Positions 1 to 8,810 of a stretch of 64,000 bases of DNA are shown one piece after another. Source of the stretch: Lunatimonas sp. (GTDB taxonomy: Bacteria > Bacteroidota > Bacteroidia > Cytophagales > Cyclobacteriaceae). A program made the translations under genes and the position numbers. The stretch covers positions 62,001-126,000 of the forward strand of contig NZ_JAFIEU010000047.1 in NCBI RefSeq assembly GCF_020832325.1, written 5' to 3'. Below the pieces are notes generated by a model. That model did no database searches. It saw nothing but the letters and a program-made list of their open reading frames with translations, and was not told where the DNA came from. The stretch's first letter is position 1, and each line of letters starts with the position of its first letter.

Positions 1-355
1 TCTCCGGAACCCACCCCCCAAACACCAAGGATCGGGTTCTATTTTCCCTTGCGTCGTAGTACAACAAATACCCAACACCCGCTACCCCTGACATGTACGG
101 CTCCACGGCATTTAGGGCAGCAGCCGCAGCTACTATGGCATCCATGGCGTTGCCTCCATGGATCAACATCTCCTGTCCGGCCAAAGTAGCCAACGGATTG
201 GCGGTCGCAACCATTCCCCGCTTACCCATAGCGGCGGGGCGGAGGTTTTCTTTGGCAACTTGGGCGTTTACCTTTGAAATCAGCAAAACACTCACTATCG
301 TAAGAGATATAAGGAAAGTCCTTTTGGGTAAAAAGGTTGTGATCGGGTGACTCAT
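1..355 (-). CDS. ggt: Gamma-glutamyltransferase, N-terminal part (cut by window edge)
   Basis: The gene starts at the ATG whose complement is 353-355 and runs out of the window at base 1, leaving about 118 codons. Residues 1-32 form a Sec-type signal peptide ending near VNAQ. The sequence GMVATANPLAT followed by GGNAMDA and a long alanine-rich helix is the usual start of the large subunit of gamma-glutamyltranspeptidase, an exported enzyme that transfers or hydrolyses gamma-glutamyl groups and cuts itself into two subunits. The self-processing Thr and the small subunit lie outside the window. It is the last visible gene of the minus-strand series led by the sigma/FecR/SusC/SusD genes, 203 bp after the PLP enzyme, so it may belong to the same uptake locus. 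Confidence 0.85.
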   Translation of the reverse strand, partial: MSHPITTFLPKRTFLISLTIVSVLLISKVNAQVAKENLRPAAMGKRGMVATANPLATLAGQEMLIHGGNAMDAIVAAAAALNAVEPYMSGVAGVGYLLYYDARENRTRSLVFGGWVPE

Positions 356-558
356 CTATTTAAATTCTTTTTTGGTCCTAGGAATTAGTGGATACATAAA
401 ACCCTGTCTCAAATAGATTTAGAGTTTCATACCTGCACAAGGTAGGGACCTGGATTGCCAAATCAATATGACTTTGTTTCCCTTAAGTTTTTTACTTTAT
501 GAGTAGCAGTCTGTATTCGTTGGAATATGTTCCTTCTTCAATTTTACAGAAAATCATC

Positions 559-1785
559 CTAAATAACTGCTTTGAGTAGGGTATCTCTAAGCTTTTTGGC
601 GACTATCTTTTCTTCACCGTTCTGCAACATAAAGACTCCAATCCGGATATAATCTTCACTTTCCCATGAAATGGTCTCTATAGAGGGAGTGCCAATTCGC
701 ATTTTTTCTCCCAAAAGTTTACCTGTAAGGTTGAATTTATCCTTTTCCCAAGAAATTTTGAGTGTGGGGTTTTCGTTCGCAATCTCGGGCACGAAAGTCT
801 CCGTCACAATTCCAGGAATGTCTCCGACGGCGTTGGCGATATGGGAAACCTTTTTTTCCCAGGTAGCCCAAGTTTTAGAATGGTCCCGATTTATAAATGT
901 CTCTAAGGCCACATACATTCCCAGAATTTCCTCCTTATTCACCTTATTGCCTCTACCAATATTTCCTCCCCTAGGTGGTGCATTTAGCCTGGCTGCATCT
1001 ATTAGATCCTTTTTTCCCATGAGTATCCCTGCACTCTGTGGTCCACAGAGTGCTTTTCCTCCGGAAATTGCCACTAGGTCATATCCCATTTCGTTGTACT
1101 TCCATAAATTCTCCACTGGAGGAACATCTGCTGCAATATCGTTCATGGTAGGTATGTGGTGTTTTTTTGCTACCTCTAACCACTCTGAGTGCTTTATCAA
1201 ACCTTGAGGTTCTTCTCTATTTAGAAACCACATCATAGCCGTTTGATCATTTATTGATTCCTCCAATTGTTCTCGTGTTTCGATCAGGACCAACGTGGCT
1301 CCAGTATTGGTAAGTGCGTGATGATACCCATTTGCATGAGATTTTTGGAGAATGATCTCAGACTTCATGCCGCTTCCTTGCAAAAAAGGAAGCAACGCAG
1401 CTTTTTTAGAATCCTTTCCAGTTAAAACACCGGCAGTTCCCAAAACCAACGCAGACCAACAGCCTGCGGTGACCATCGCTGCTTCCGACCGGCATAAAGA
1501 AGCTATTTTTTCACCTACCGCATCCTGCACATCATCTAACATGACGTAATATTTGGAGGATTCATTGATGGTTTCCATTACCTCGGCGGGCATCAGCGAC
1601 GCAGTCATGGTGGTATAATTCCCTGCTGCATTGATAAACGTTCGTAGTCCCAACTCTTTAATAAGGTTTCGGGCCGGGATGACAGAGGCTGTTGCTTTTT
1701 CCGGCAGCAAAAAGCTACCTCCAAATACCCCTCCCAATAAGGGAAGGGCCGAGATTTTCTTTAACAGTTTTCTTCTTGAAATCAT
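559..1785 (-). CDS. Tat-exported SelA-like PLP-dependent enzyme
   Basis: This 408-residue protein begins with SRRKLLKK and a hydrophobic stretch ending near residue 33, a good twin-arginine (Tat) signal. The rest is a fold-type I PLP enzyme of the selenocysteine synthase-like/class V aminotransferase group. Lys244 in AISGGKALCGPQSAG is the expected Schiff-base lysine, and Asp216 or Asp220 in NDIAAD may hold the pyridine nitrogen. Relatives include SelA and D-glucosaminate-6-phosphate ammonia lyase, but selenocysteine synthesis is unlikely for an exported protein. It starts 11 bp after the CocE-type hydrolase and lies upstream of ggt, so it probably acts on an amino acid or amide released in the periplasm. 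The exact reaction is unknown. Confidence 0.75.
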   Translation of the reverse strand: MISRRKLLKKISALPLLGGVFGGSFLLPEKATASVIPARNLIKELGLRTFINAAGNYTTMTASLMPAEVMETINESSKYYVMLDDVQDAVGEKIASLCRSEAAMVTAGCWSALVLGTAGVLTGKDSKKAALLPFLQGSGMKSEIILQKSHANGYHHALTNTGATLVLIETREQLEESINDQTAMMWFLNREEPQGLIKHSEWLEVAKKHHIPTMNDIAADVPPVENLWKYNEMGYDLVAISGGKALCGPQSAGILMGKKDLIDAARLNAPPRGGNIGRGNKVNKEEILGMYVALETFINRDHSKTWATWEKKVSHIANAVGDIPGIVTETFVPEIANENPTLKISWEKDKFNLTGKLLGEKMRIGTPSIETISWESEDYIRIGVFMLQNGEEKIVAKKLRDTLLKAVI

Positions 1786-1796
1786 TGGATGTAGAT

Positions 1797-3638
1797 TTAA
1801 AAACCTTTGACAATAGGAAGTACGATATGACTCGGAGTGGCTCCACCATGCCTGACGGTTTGTTTGGCAATTCTTATTTCGGCATCACTTCCCAAAGGTT
1901 TTCCGGTGTTAGGATTGCGATCAAACTGCGGAAAATTACTGGATGTAATATCTATTCGAATTCGATGTCCGGGCAGAAAGACATTTGCTGTACCCATCAT
2001 TTCAATCTCAAATTCATAGACTTGATTGGGGACTAGAAAATTGATTTTGTCTAATCCATCTTTGAAGCGTGCGCGAAGAATTCCCTCAGAAACCGGATAC
2101 GATTTACCATCCGGATACACATCTATCAGCTTAATCATCCAATCGGTATCTGGACCGTCCGTTGCTGCATGTAGCTTCATGGTTATAGGTCCCGCGACGG
2201 TAATAGGTTCCGTCAAATATTCCGAAGTGTATACCAAGACATCGTGTCTCCGTTCAATTGTTCGTTGATCTTTTGGTCCGGCTACTGTGGGTGTACCGCA
2301 ACAGTTATTACCTCCATAGGTCATAACAGGTTGATTTGGATCGTACATGTACGTATCACTACCAGTTTGGGACGGTTTTTCAAAAGACAGTTTGCCGCCA
2401 CCACGCAAGGTATTGGCGGGACCGTCTGCTGAAAGATACATCTCTTTATACTCGGTACCTGGAATCGGCCAATTGTCCTCTTGGCGCCACTGATTTTCTC
2501 CCATGTAAAAAATCTTCACTGGCTTTTCGGTATCTAGTCCGTTTTTCACTCCTTTAAGATGAAAATCATAATAACGCAGCTCCTCCTCAAAAAGGTCTAT
2601 AAAGGCATGGTCTCCAAATTCAAGATCTCCAAACTTAGTCCCCGGTCCATGGCCCCAAGGCCCTACGAGCAGTTTGGTGCCCTGCCGGGCTACCGCTGTA
2701 CCACCTCGGTTTTTCATACCAACATACCCGTTTAAAGTTCCCATAAGGAAAATATCAAACCAGCCTCCAGTATTATACGCAGGGACCAATACCTTTTCAA
2801 ATCGCTCCTCATCACTTATCGACCTCCAGTATTCATCATAGCTCTCATGCTGCACCCAATCCCGGTAATGTTGAACGGCGTAATTTCCACTCTCCAAATC
2901 CCCATTATGCAGTGGAAGGTGCATCAAGATATTGTCATAAGTCAGCTCTTCAGGGGTATAGGTAGCTGTGTGCCAATACTGCGGCAGCATGATTCTATTT
3001 GGCATGCGCACTACCCCCCAGCCATAATTAAAACTCAACCTGAATGCACCTCCCATGGTAATCCAGTTTGCATACAAATTTGTAGAGGCAACAGATGGAA
3101 AGATTGCATCCAAGCTAGGAGGACTTTGAGTTGCCGCCGCCCATTGATTGTGTCCTAAATAGGACCCACCCTGCGTGGCAATTTTTCCGTTAGAGAAGTC
3201 TTGCTTTGCAATCCACTCAATCGTGTCAAATCCATCATTCGCTTCGTCACGAAAAGGCTCCCACTTTCCATCACTTTCGTAGCGGCCCCTAACATCCTGT
3301 ACGATTCCGATATATCCTCGCTGAGCAAACTTTGTCATTCTTTCATGATGGACGTTTTCACGTTGTAGGCCGTAAGGGGTCCGTGTTACTATCACAGGAT
3401 ATTTTCCTGGCTTGGCTGGTCTGTAGATATCCGCATAAAGAATGGTGCCGTCTCGCATAGGTATAGCTACCTGACGGGTAATCCGTATCTCATTGAGAAC
3501 CGTTCCTGGATCAGGTACATAAGTTGGAGTACTCCCATTTAGCCCAGCCGAATAGAAGAAGAAAATAACTATTAGGATTAGATTGGTATTGGCGTGGTTT
3601 CCCCACAGGTTGATATTCTTTGACTTTAGCATGTTCAA
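1797..3638 (-). CDS. CocE/NonD family hydrolase (X-Pro dipeptidyl-peptidase S15 type)
   Basis: This 613-residue exported protein has an N-terminal hydrophobic segment at residues 19-36. The alpha/beta hydrolase core shows the family marker DVRGRYESDGKW (near residue 115) and the nucleophile elbow GGSYLG with Ser159; a later WGHGPG probably carries the catalytic His. The last ~200 residues are the jelly-roll domain of X-Pro dipeptidyl peptidases and cocaine esterase. Family members cleave amide or ester bonds, including acyl-Pro peptides and beta-lactam side chains. It lies 24 bp after the susD-like gene and 11 bp before the PLP enzyme, which fits an operon for a peptide- or amide-like substrate. 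The substrate cannot be read from the sequence. Confidence 0.88.
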   Translation of the reverse strand: MNMLKSKNINLWGNHANTNLILIVIFFFYSAGLNGSTPTYVPDPGTVLNEIRITRQVAIPMRDGTILYADIYRPAKPGKYPVIVTRTPYGLQRENVHHERMTKFAQRGYIGIVQDVRGRYESDGKWEPFRDEANDGFDTIEWIAKQDFSNGKIATQGGSYLGHNQWAAATQSPPSLDAIFPSVASTNLYANWITMGGAFRLSFNYGWGVVRMPNRIMLPQYWHTATYTPEELTYDNILMHLPLHNGDLESGNYAVQHYRDWVQHESYDEYWRSISDEERFEKVLVPAYNTGGWFDIFLMGTLNGYVGMKNRGGTAVARQGTKLLVGPWGHGPGTKFGDLEFGDHAFIDLFEEELRYYDFHLKGVKNGLDTEKPVKIFYMGENQWRQEDNWPIPGTEYKEMYLSADGPANTLRGGGKLSFEKPSQTGSDTYMYDPNQPVMTYGGNNCCGTPTVAGPKDQRTIERRHDVLVYTSEYLTEPITVAGPITMKLHAATDGPDTDWMIKLIDVYPDGKSYPVSEGILRARFKDGLDKINFLVPNQVYEFEIEMMGTANVFLPGHRIRIDITSSNFPQFDRNPNTGKPLGSDAEIRIAKQTVRHGGATPSHIVLPIVKGF

Positions 3639-3662
3639 TTGAGTTTAAATTAAATGCAGGGA

Positions 3663-5237
3663 CTATTTTTGATATTGGGGATCCCACCAAACAGTACTTG
3701 TTAATAGATTCCCTACATTTTGGCGATTATATGCAGCGTAAAAAGCGTCCTGGTTGAGTTCGATTTCAGAATCTGGGATGATAAGTCGACGGGGAATAGT
3801 ACCTCCGGTTATATTACCAGGATAATTGGTGGGAATAAGCCTGGGGTAGTTTGTTCTCCTCCAGTTGGCGAATATCTCGTAATTATCTAACAATAAAGAT
3901 ACCCATTTTTGAGTGCTTATTTGTTCCAGTTTCTCTTCAAAGGTTCCGTTTGATAAGTAGGGGTTTCGTCTAACATAAGACTCGATCTTATCACCGGAGA
4001 TAAATCCCTCATCACCAAATAAGGCCCATTGCCTCATTCCAGCTCGGACAGCATCCTCGTATGCCGCCTTTGCATCCCCCGAATACCATCCTCTTAAGGA
4101 TGCCTCCGCAAGAAGTAAATGGGTTTCAGCATTAGTCATCGTCAAAATGGGGCTGGCAAAATTTAAAATTGTATTGGGATGGGGTTCTGAATAAGTTTGA
4201 AAATCATCAGGCTCTCCAAAGAAAGCTCCGTTTTTCATACCTCTCTGCAAAACTGTGGTTGTATCATACACATACCCGGTACCTCCTGGGGCATCAAGCC
4301 AAACAACTGCAATAACGTTTAACCTTGGATCTCCAGTATTTTTAAGGTGGTCAATGAGCGTTTCTGCATACTTTCCACCTTGGGTGTTGCTAATTCCGGC
4401 CTGTGGGTTTTGGTAGTCCTGCTGCAATAATACGGCAGCCTTTGGATTTCGGCTGTGGGGGATTGGGCCATCCTCAAAAGAAAGCTTTGCGATCTCATTA
4501 TCCGCTAGGATTACACCTCCAGTGATGGCTTTCTTGACCCAGGCTTCAGCAATATCAGGTCTTACCTCTGTTAATCGCATAGCAAGTCTTAGCATCAAAG
4601 AGTACGAAAACTTCCTCCACTTAACAATATCACCTGCATAGAACAAGTCGGAATTACCAAACGTTGGCAACGCTGGATTAAAGGCTAGTGCTGCCTCCTC
4701 GAGTTCTTGCAGCATATTCAGGTAAATATCCTCCTGCGTATCATAAACGGGTCGTATGTTACCGTCGAGAACTTTCAGAGCTTGCGAATAAGGAACATCT
4801 CCATGCACATCGGTTACGATATGAAACATATAAGTCTTCCAGATTCTCGCGGCAGATAGCATATTAACTTTATTTGGATCATCCTTTACTGTCTCTATGA
4901 CCCTTTCATTGTCCATAAGCGAAGTACTATAGATCGCCCAATGGCTTCGCGCCATACTCTCATTAAAGTACTTGTCCCCTGTACCTCGGACCTCACTATG
5001 GGTGGCGAAATGTTGCATCGCCTGTGCCAAAATAAAATGTTGTCCGTCTGCTCCGTTCGTAAAATTAAATGCTGCTCCTATTAGCTGTGAATTCGTAAAC
5101 AAGAACTCTGGAACTACTTCTTCGAAAGCATCTGGATTCCTATTTAACTCTGCGAGGTCGGTCAAATCGCTACATCCAATGAAGCAGATATTAGATGATA
5201 GTATCAGAATGACACTAAATTTATATATGATTTTCAT
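3663..5237 (-). CDS. SusD/RagB-family surface lipoprotein
   Basis: The gene encodes 524 residues with a lipoprotein signal ending in FIGC (Cys22), followed by a helix-rich TPR-type body typical of the second SusD-like family (SusD/RagB, PF12771 type). Such proteins sit on the outer membrane as the lid of a SusC transporter and bind the substrate. It follows the susC gene after 45 bp on the same strand, the standard pair arrangement. The downstream neighbours are peptide- or amide-active enzymes rather than glycosidases, so the ligand is probably not a sugar polymer. Start chosen at MKIIYKF because it gives a complete signal. Confidence 0.93.
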   Translation of the reverse strand: MKIIYKFSVILILSSNICFIGCSDLTDLAELNRNPDAFEEVVPEFLFTNSQLIGAAFNFTNGADGQHFILAQAMQHFATHSEVRGTGDKYFNESMARSHWAIYSTSLMDNERVIETVKDDPNKVNMLSAARIWKTYMFHIVTDVHGDVPYSQALKVLDGNIRPVYDTQEDIYLNMLQELEEAALAFNPALPTFGNSDLFYAGDIVKWRKFSYSLMLRLAMRLTEVRPDIAEAWVKKAITGGVILADNEIAKLSFEDGPIPHSRNPKAAVLLQQDYQNPQAGISNTQGGKYAETLIDHLKNTGDPRLNVIAVVWLDAPGGTGYVYDTTTVLQRGMKNGAFFGEPDDFQTYSEPHPNTILNFASPILTMTNAETHLLLAEASLRGWYSGDAKAAYEDAVRAGMRQWALFGDEGFISGDKIESYVRRNPYLSNGTFEEKLEQISTQKWVSLLLDNYEIFANWRRTNYPRLIPTNYPGNITGGTIPRRLIIPDSEIELNQDAFYAAYNRQNVGNLLTSTVWWDPQYQK

Positions 5238-5282
5238 GATTTTTTTCTTATTTGGTTATGACAAGTAGGCTTATAGGCTGTC

Positions 5283-8200
5283 TTAGAAACTAACCTTTAT
5301 ATTTACACCAATCTCTCTGGTTCTAGGAAGCATCACACCTGCAAAATTCTGGTTATTGCTATTCGGGTCAAATCCCTGTTCTGGGTCAAAATGATCAGAA
5401 TTCCTATATAGAATTGCGAGATTTCTGGCTACTAGCGATATTTGAGCCGAATTTAAGCCCAATGCTTGAACCGCACTTGGTGCGAAGTTATAGTTGAGAA
5501 TTAGGTTCCTCAGTTTTACAAAGCTTCCGTCAATCATAAAGTTCTCTGCATACTGACCATCGTTATTATAATAAGTCGACATAAAGCTAGCAGGCCATGT
5601 TTGAGTAAATTCATCCCCATTCTCATTAACACCAGAATATGTAAGCCCGTTTTCTCTACCCGGTAGGGTTTCCTTAAGCAGCCCAAAACGCCACATATAT
5701 TGTTTGTTTTGAGAAAAGAAGTGATTCCCAAATTTTCCATCCAATAGGATATTTAAGGAGACCCTTTTATACGAAAATGTATTTTCAAAACCCATGGTAT
5801 ATGGAGGAACTCCGACGCCAAGTGCTTGAATTGGACCCAACATCGCATAACGACTTCGGCTATTGTAAACTTTCACCCCTTCCTCGTTATACATGTAGCT
5901 TCTTCCAAAGCGGGTACTCAAATCCTTGCCCAACAAGCTGCTGGCACCGGTCGCTTGACCTTCGGCTAGCGTAATTACTCTATTTTCATTGTAACCGAGG
6001 TTATAACTGGTATTCCATGTAAAATCACCTGACCTAACGGGTACACCAGTAATTAGGAGTTCAATTCCTCTGTTTCTGATTTTGCCAACATTTAATAGAA
6101 TAGAAGTAGCCCCAGATGAAGGAGCGATTCCTGTAGGGACAATATCATCGGTGTTCATCCTACGATAGTAGGTAAGGTCAATGCCCAACCTGCCTTCTAA
6201 AAAATTTGCATCCAACCCTACTTCAAATGTTGTCGAAGTTAACGGACGCAAATCAGGGTTTGAAATCGCTGTGGACGAAGTCTGTACAGGTACTCCCATA
6301 TGCCCCCCTTGCCGAAATCCAAACAGTTGGTTTATGGCATAAGGAGCTACGGTGGCACTACCGACCTCTGCCCAAGAACTGCGAAATTTGGCAAACTCAA
6401 TACCTCGCGGCATTTTAAACAAGCTGGATAAAATAACATTTCCTCCTATGGATGGATAGAAAATCCGGTTATTACCCGTACTTAACGTAGAAAACCAGTC
6501 TTGTCTAGCAGTTAAGCTCAAATAGATTGCCTCTTTGTAATTAAAGTCTGTCGATGCAAAAAGAGAATTAGTGCCAGACCGTACCAATGCCTTATCTGGG
6601 ACCAAGATAGCCAAATTAGCATGGCTGATCCAATCAGGAATAATGAATTCCGATCCAATCAGTGAGGTCGAAAATGCGTTGTCTCTCTCTAGATTAGCAC
6701 CGCCCATAGCGGCAAAATTAAAATGCTCCAAAAAATCCGTGCTATAATTAGCAATCACCCTGGCGTTCGTCCTGGATTGCTCATCACTAACGGATCTGTA
6801 TGTACCTAGAGGTCGAAATGCAGTTCCTTTTGGGTAATAATCTTCTCCATTCCAGCTACTGAAATCTCTCATGAAGTCGGCTTTTAAGAAAAGATTTGGG
6901 AGAATATCATAAGTCAAGGCAGCCTGTGAAATTACACGGTTCCTATAATCGGAATTTCTCATTCTATCTCGCGCAAAGTATGGGTTCGTTGCCTGGTTCA
7001 CGTGTTGCCATTCAGTTTCCTGACCGGTTTCTGGATCATATCCAGGAGCAAGACTCCTTACATCTACCGTATTTGCCAAAAGATAAACGCCCCATGCTGA
7101 ATTCGTACCAACATATCCTACACCGGGACGGTTTACTCCCGATTCGTAGTTGTATTGAATTTGGGTGTCGAAGCTCAGTTTATCACTTAAAAATGTCTTT
7201 AAATTTAGGTTAGCGGTTTGCCTACTAAAGCTCGATCCATGCACAATGGCCTGAGAACGAAGATCAGACATAGAAAAGCGGTAAATAACCCCTTCATTAC
7301 CACCCGAAATTGCTACCGTATTTACCAAATTGGTACTAGATCGATAGAAATTCTTGATGTTATCTTTTACGTAAACAGGTGAATACGGTCGCATGACTCC
7401 ATCAAATTGAACATAGGGCTGTCCGTCCATCCGCTCTCCAAAAGATAACCGCCCTGTACTTATGGCTTGTCCTTGGTTTTGGGGCCGAACCCCTAAACTC
7501 CCCTGACCGTATTCGTATTGATAATCCGGGAAAATATTGATGGTTCCGACCGTCAGGTTGGTATTGATCTCAACCCCCATACCCTTTTTTCCGCGTGTAC
7601 CTTGTTTTGTGGTAATCAAAATAACTCCGTTTGCGGCCTGGCTTCCGTAAAGTGCAGCGGCAGCACCACCCTTTAACACAGAAATGGACTCAATATCATC
7701 CGGATTAATACTTTGAATTCCGTCCCCCAAATCAGTGGTTGCCCCATCTGCCTGATCCAAAATGGTAGTTGGATTATTTGAAATAGGCATACCGTTTACA
7801 ACGTACAGTGGTTGGTTATTACCGTTCAATGAACCGTTTCCGCGAATTACTACACGACTAGAACTACCTGGACCACTTGCCATACTTGTAGCATTCACTC
7901 CAGCAATTTTTCCGGTTAAGGCATTTGCAATGTTGGTTTCTCTTGCCTGAGTGAACTCCTCACCTCTAACTTCGGTCACTGAATAAACCAATGACTCCTT
8001 TTTTCTTTCTAATCCGAAGGCGGTTACGACTACTTCACCCAAAGCCTGAGATTCATCGTCCAAAGTGATTATAAACGAAGTTTGACTTCCTACAACTACT
8101 TCTTTGGTTGCGTACCCGATAAACGAGACTACTAAAACCGCCCCTTCAGACACATCTAGGACAAAACTGCCAGATAGATCCGTAACGGTCCCGGTAGTTG

Positions 8201-8693
8201 TTCCTTTTACCAATACTGACGCACCGGGAATGGGCTCGCCATTTCCGTCTTGAATAATACCTGATACCTGAGGCGCTGATTCACTAGTTAAATCATTTCC
8301 CCCTGACTCAGTAACTTGCTTTGAACTTGATACCGATGAGTTTGTAGTAACGTAAATTGTATTATTTACGCGTTTAAACTCGAAACCCGCCGTCTCTGAA
8401 AGATATTCCAATACTTCCCTTAGGTTGCTATTCGCAAAATCTAAGCTGAACGACTTTCTTACACTCGAAATACTCTGATTGTAGGTGAAACGGAAGGATG
8501 TTTTCTGTTCTATTTGATCTAGTACCTCTTTAAATGACCTCGCCTCAACTTTAATGTTGATTGCAACATCCTCTAGGTTTTGGCTGTTAGAAGGCGTTGC
8601 AGTTAATAGTTGCATTGCCATTATTTGAACAAAGAAGGCATAGAAGAGCCTTTTTGATGCCATGATCAATAGTTTTAGTAGATTAATTTTCAT
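5283..8693 (-). CDS. SusC/RagA TonB-dependent outer-membrane transporter with STN domain
   Basis: This 1136-residue protein imports ligand through the outer membrane using TonB energy. Domains in order: signal peptide (1-38); STN signalling domain (about 45-115, starting near VAINIKVEARSFKEV); carboxypeptidase-regulatory-like beta sandwich (about 142-222, GIIQDGNGEPIPGASV); TonB-dependent plug (from about 228, with the usual LNGNNQPLYVVNG and ISVLKGGAAAALYG segments); and the barrel to the C-terminal aromatic residue (VSF). The STN domain is the part that contacts FecR in trans-envelope signalling, matching the fecR and ECF genes immediately upstream. A 117-bp gap with a strong hairpin separates it from fecR. 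Confidence 0.95.
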   Translation of the reverse strand: MKINLLKLLIMASKRLFYAFFVQIMAMQLLTATPSNSQNLEDVAINIKVEARSFKEVLDQIEQKTSFRFTYNQSISSVRKSFSLDFANSNLREVLEYLSETAGFEFKRVNNTIYVTTNSSVSSSKQVTESGGNDLTSESAPQVSGIIQDGNGEPIPGASVLVKGTTTGTVTDLSGSFVLDVSEGAVLVVSFIGYATKEVVVGSQTSFIITLDDESQALGEVVVTAFGLERKKESLVYSVTEVRGEEFTQARETNIANALTGKIAGVNATSMASGPGSSSRVVIRGNGSLNGNNQPLYVVNGMPISNNPTTILDQADGATTDLGDGIQSINPDDIESISVLKGGAAAALYGSQAANGVILITTKQGTRGKKGMGVEINTNLTVGTINIFPDYQYEYGQGSLGVRPQNQGQAISTGRLSFGERMDGQPYVQFDGVMRPYSPVYVKDNIKNFYRSSTNLVNTVAISGGNEGVIYRFSMSDLRSQAIVHGSSFSRQTANLNLKTFLSDKLSFDTQIQYNYESGVNRPGVGYVGTNSAWGVYLLANTVDVRSLAPGYDPETGQETEWQHVNQATNPYFARDRMRNSDYRNRVISQAALTYDILPNLFLKADFMRDFSSWNGEDYYPKGTAFRPLGTYRSVSDEQSRTNARVIANYSTDFLEHFNFAAMGGANLERDNAFSTSLIGSEFIIPDWISHANLAILVPDKALVRSGTNSLFASTDFNYKEAIYLSLTARQDWFSTLSTGNNRIFYPSIGGNVILSSLFKMPRGIEFAKFRSSWAEVGSATVAPYAINQLFGFRQGGHMGVPVQTSSTAISNPDLRPLTSTTFEVGLDANFLEGRLGIDLTYYRRMNTDDIVPTGIAPSSGATSILLNVGKIRNRGIELLITGVPVRSGDFTWNTSYNLGYNENRVITLAEGQATGASSLLGKDLSTRFGRSYMYNEEGVKVYNSRSRYAMLGPIQALGVGVPPYTMGFENTFSYKRVSLNILLDGKFGNHFFSQNKQYMWRFGLLKETLPGRENGLTYSGVNENGDEFTQTWPASFMSTYYNNDGQYAENFMIDGSFVKLRNLILNYNFAPSAVQALGLNSAQISLVARNLAILYRNSDHFDPEQGFDPNSNNQNFAGVMLPRTREIGVNIKVSF

Positions 8694-8788
8694 AATTTTG
8701 TTTGCTTTAATCTTCTTAGTGAAGTAGATAATTAATTGGATTCAGGCGTTGATCCAGAGCTGTTGCCGCAGACTCTGGATCTTTTTTT
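8693..8788 (+). ncRNA. Candidate antisense RNA opposite the susC leader
   Basis: On the plus strand an exact TAnnTTTG-type -7 box (TAATTTTG, 8693-8700) lies just outside the susC start codon, with only a weak TTTT at the -33 position. About 50 bases further on is a perfect hairpin (8751-8781) followed by seven T. Together they could produce an RNA of about 80 nt, complementary to the 5' leader of susC. Antisense RNAs at this position are known for polysaccharide-utilisation loci of Bacteroides. No expression evidence is available here, so this is a prediction from two short signals only. Confidence 0.3.
8751..8788 (+). terminator. Rho-independent terminator-like hairpin, plus strand, between fecR and susC
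   Basis: GATCCAGAGCTG pairs with CAG-A-CTCTGGATC (12 bp with one bulged A) around the loop TTGCCG, and seven T follow at 8782-8788 on the plus strand. Both flanking genes are on the minus strand, where the hairpin is preceded by an A run and has no T run after it. It therefore ends plus-strand transcription rather than the fecR message, although it could also act as a leader structure in the susC mRNA. Confidence 0.6.
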
Positions 8789-8810
8789 AGACGTTATATT
8801 TTCATAGGCA

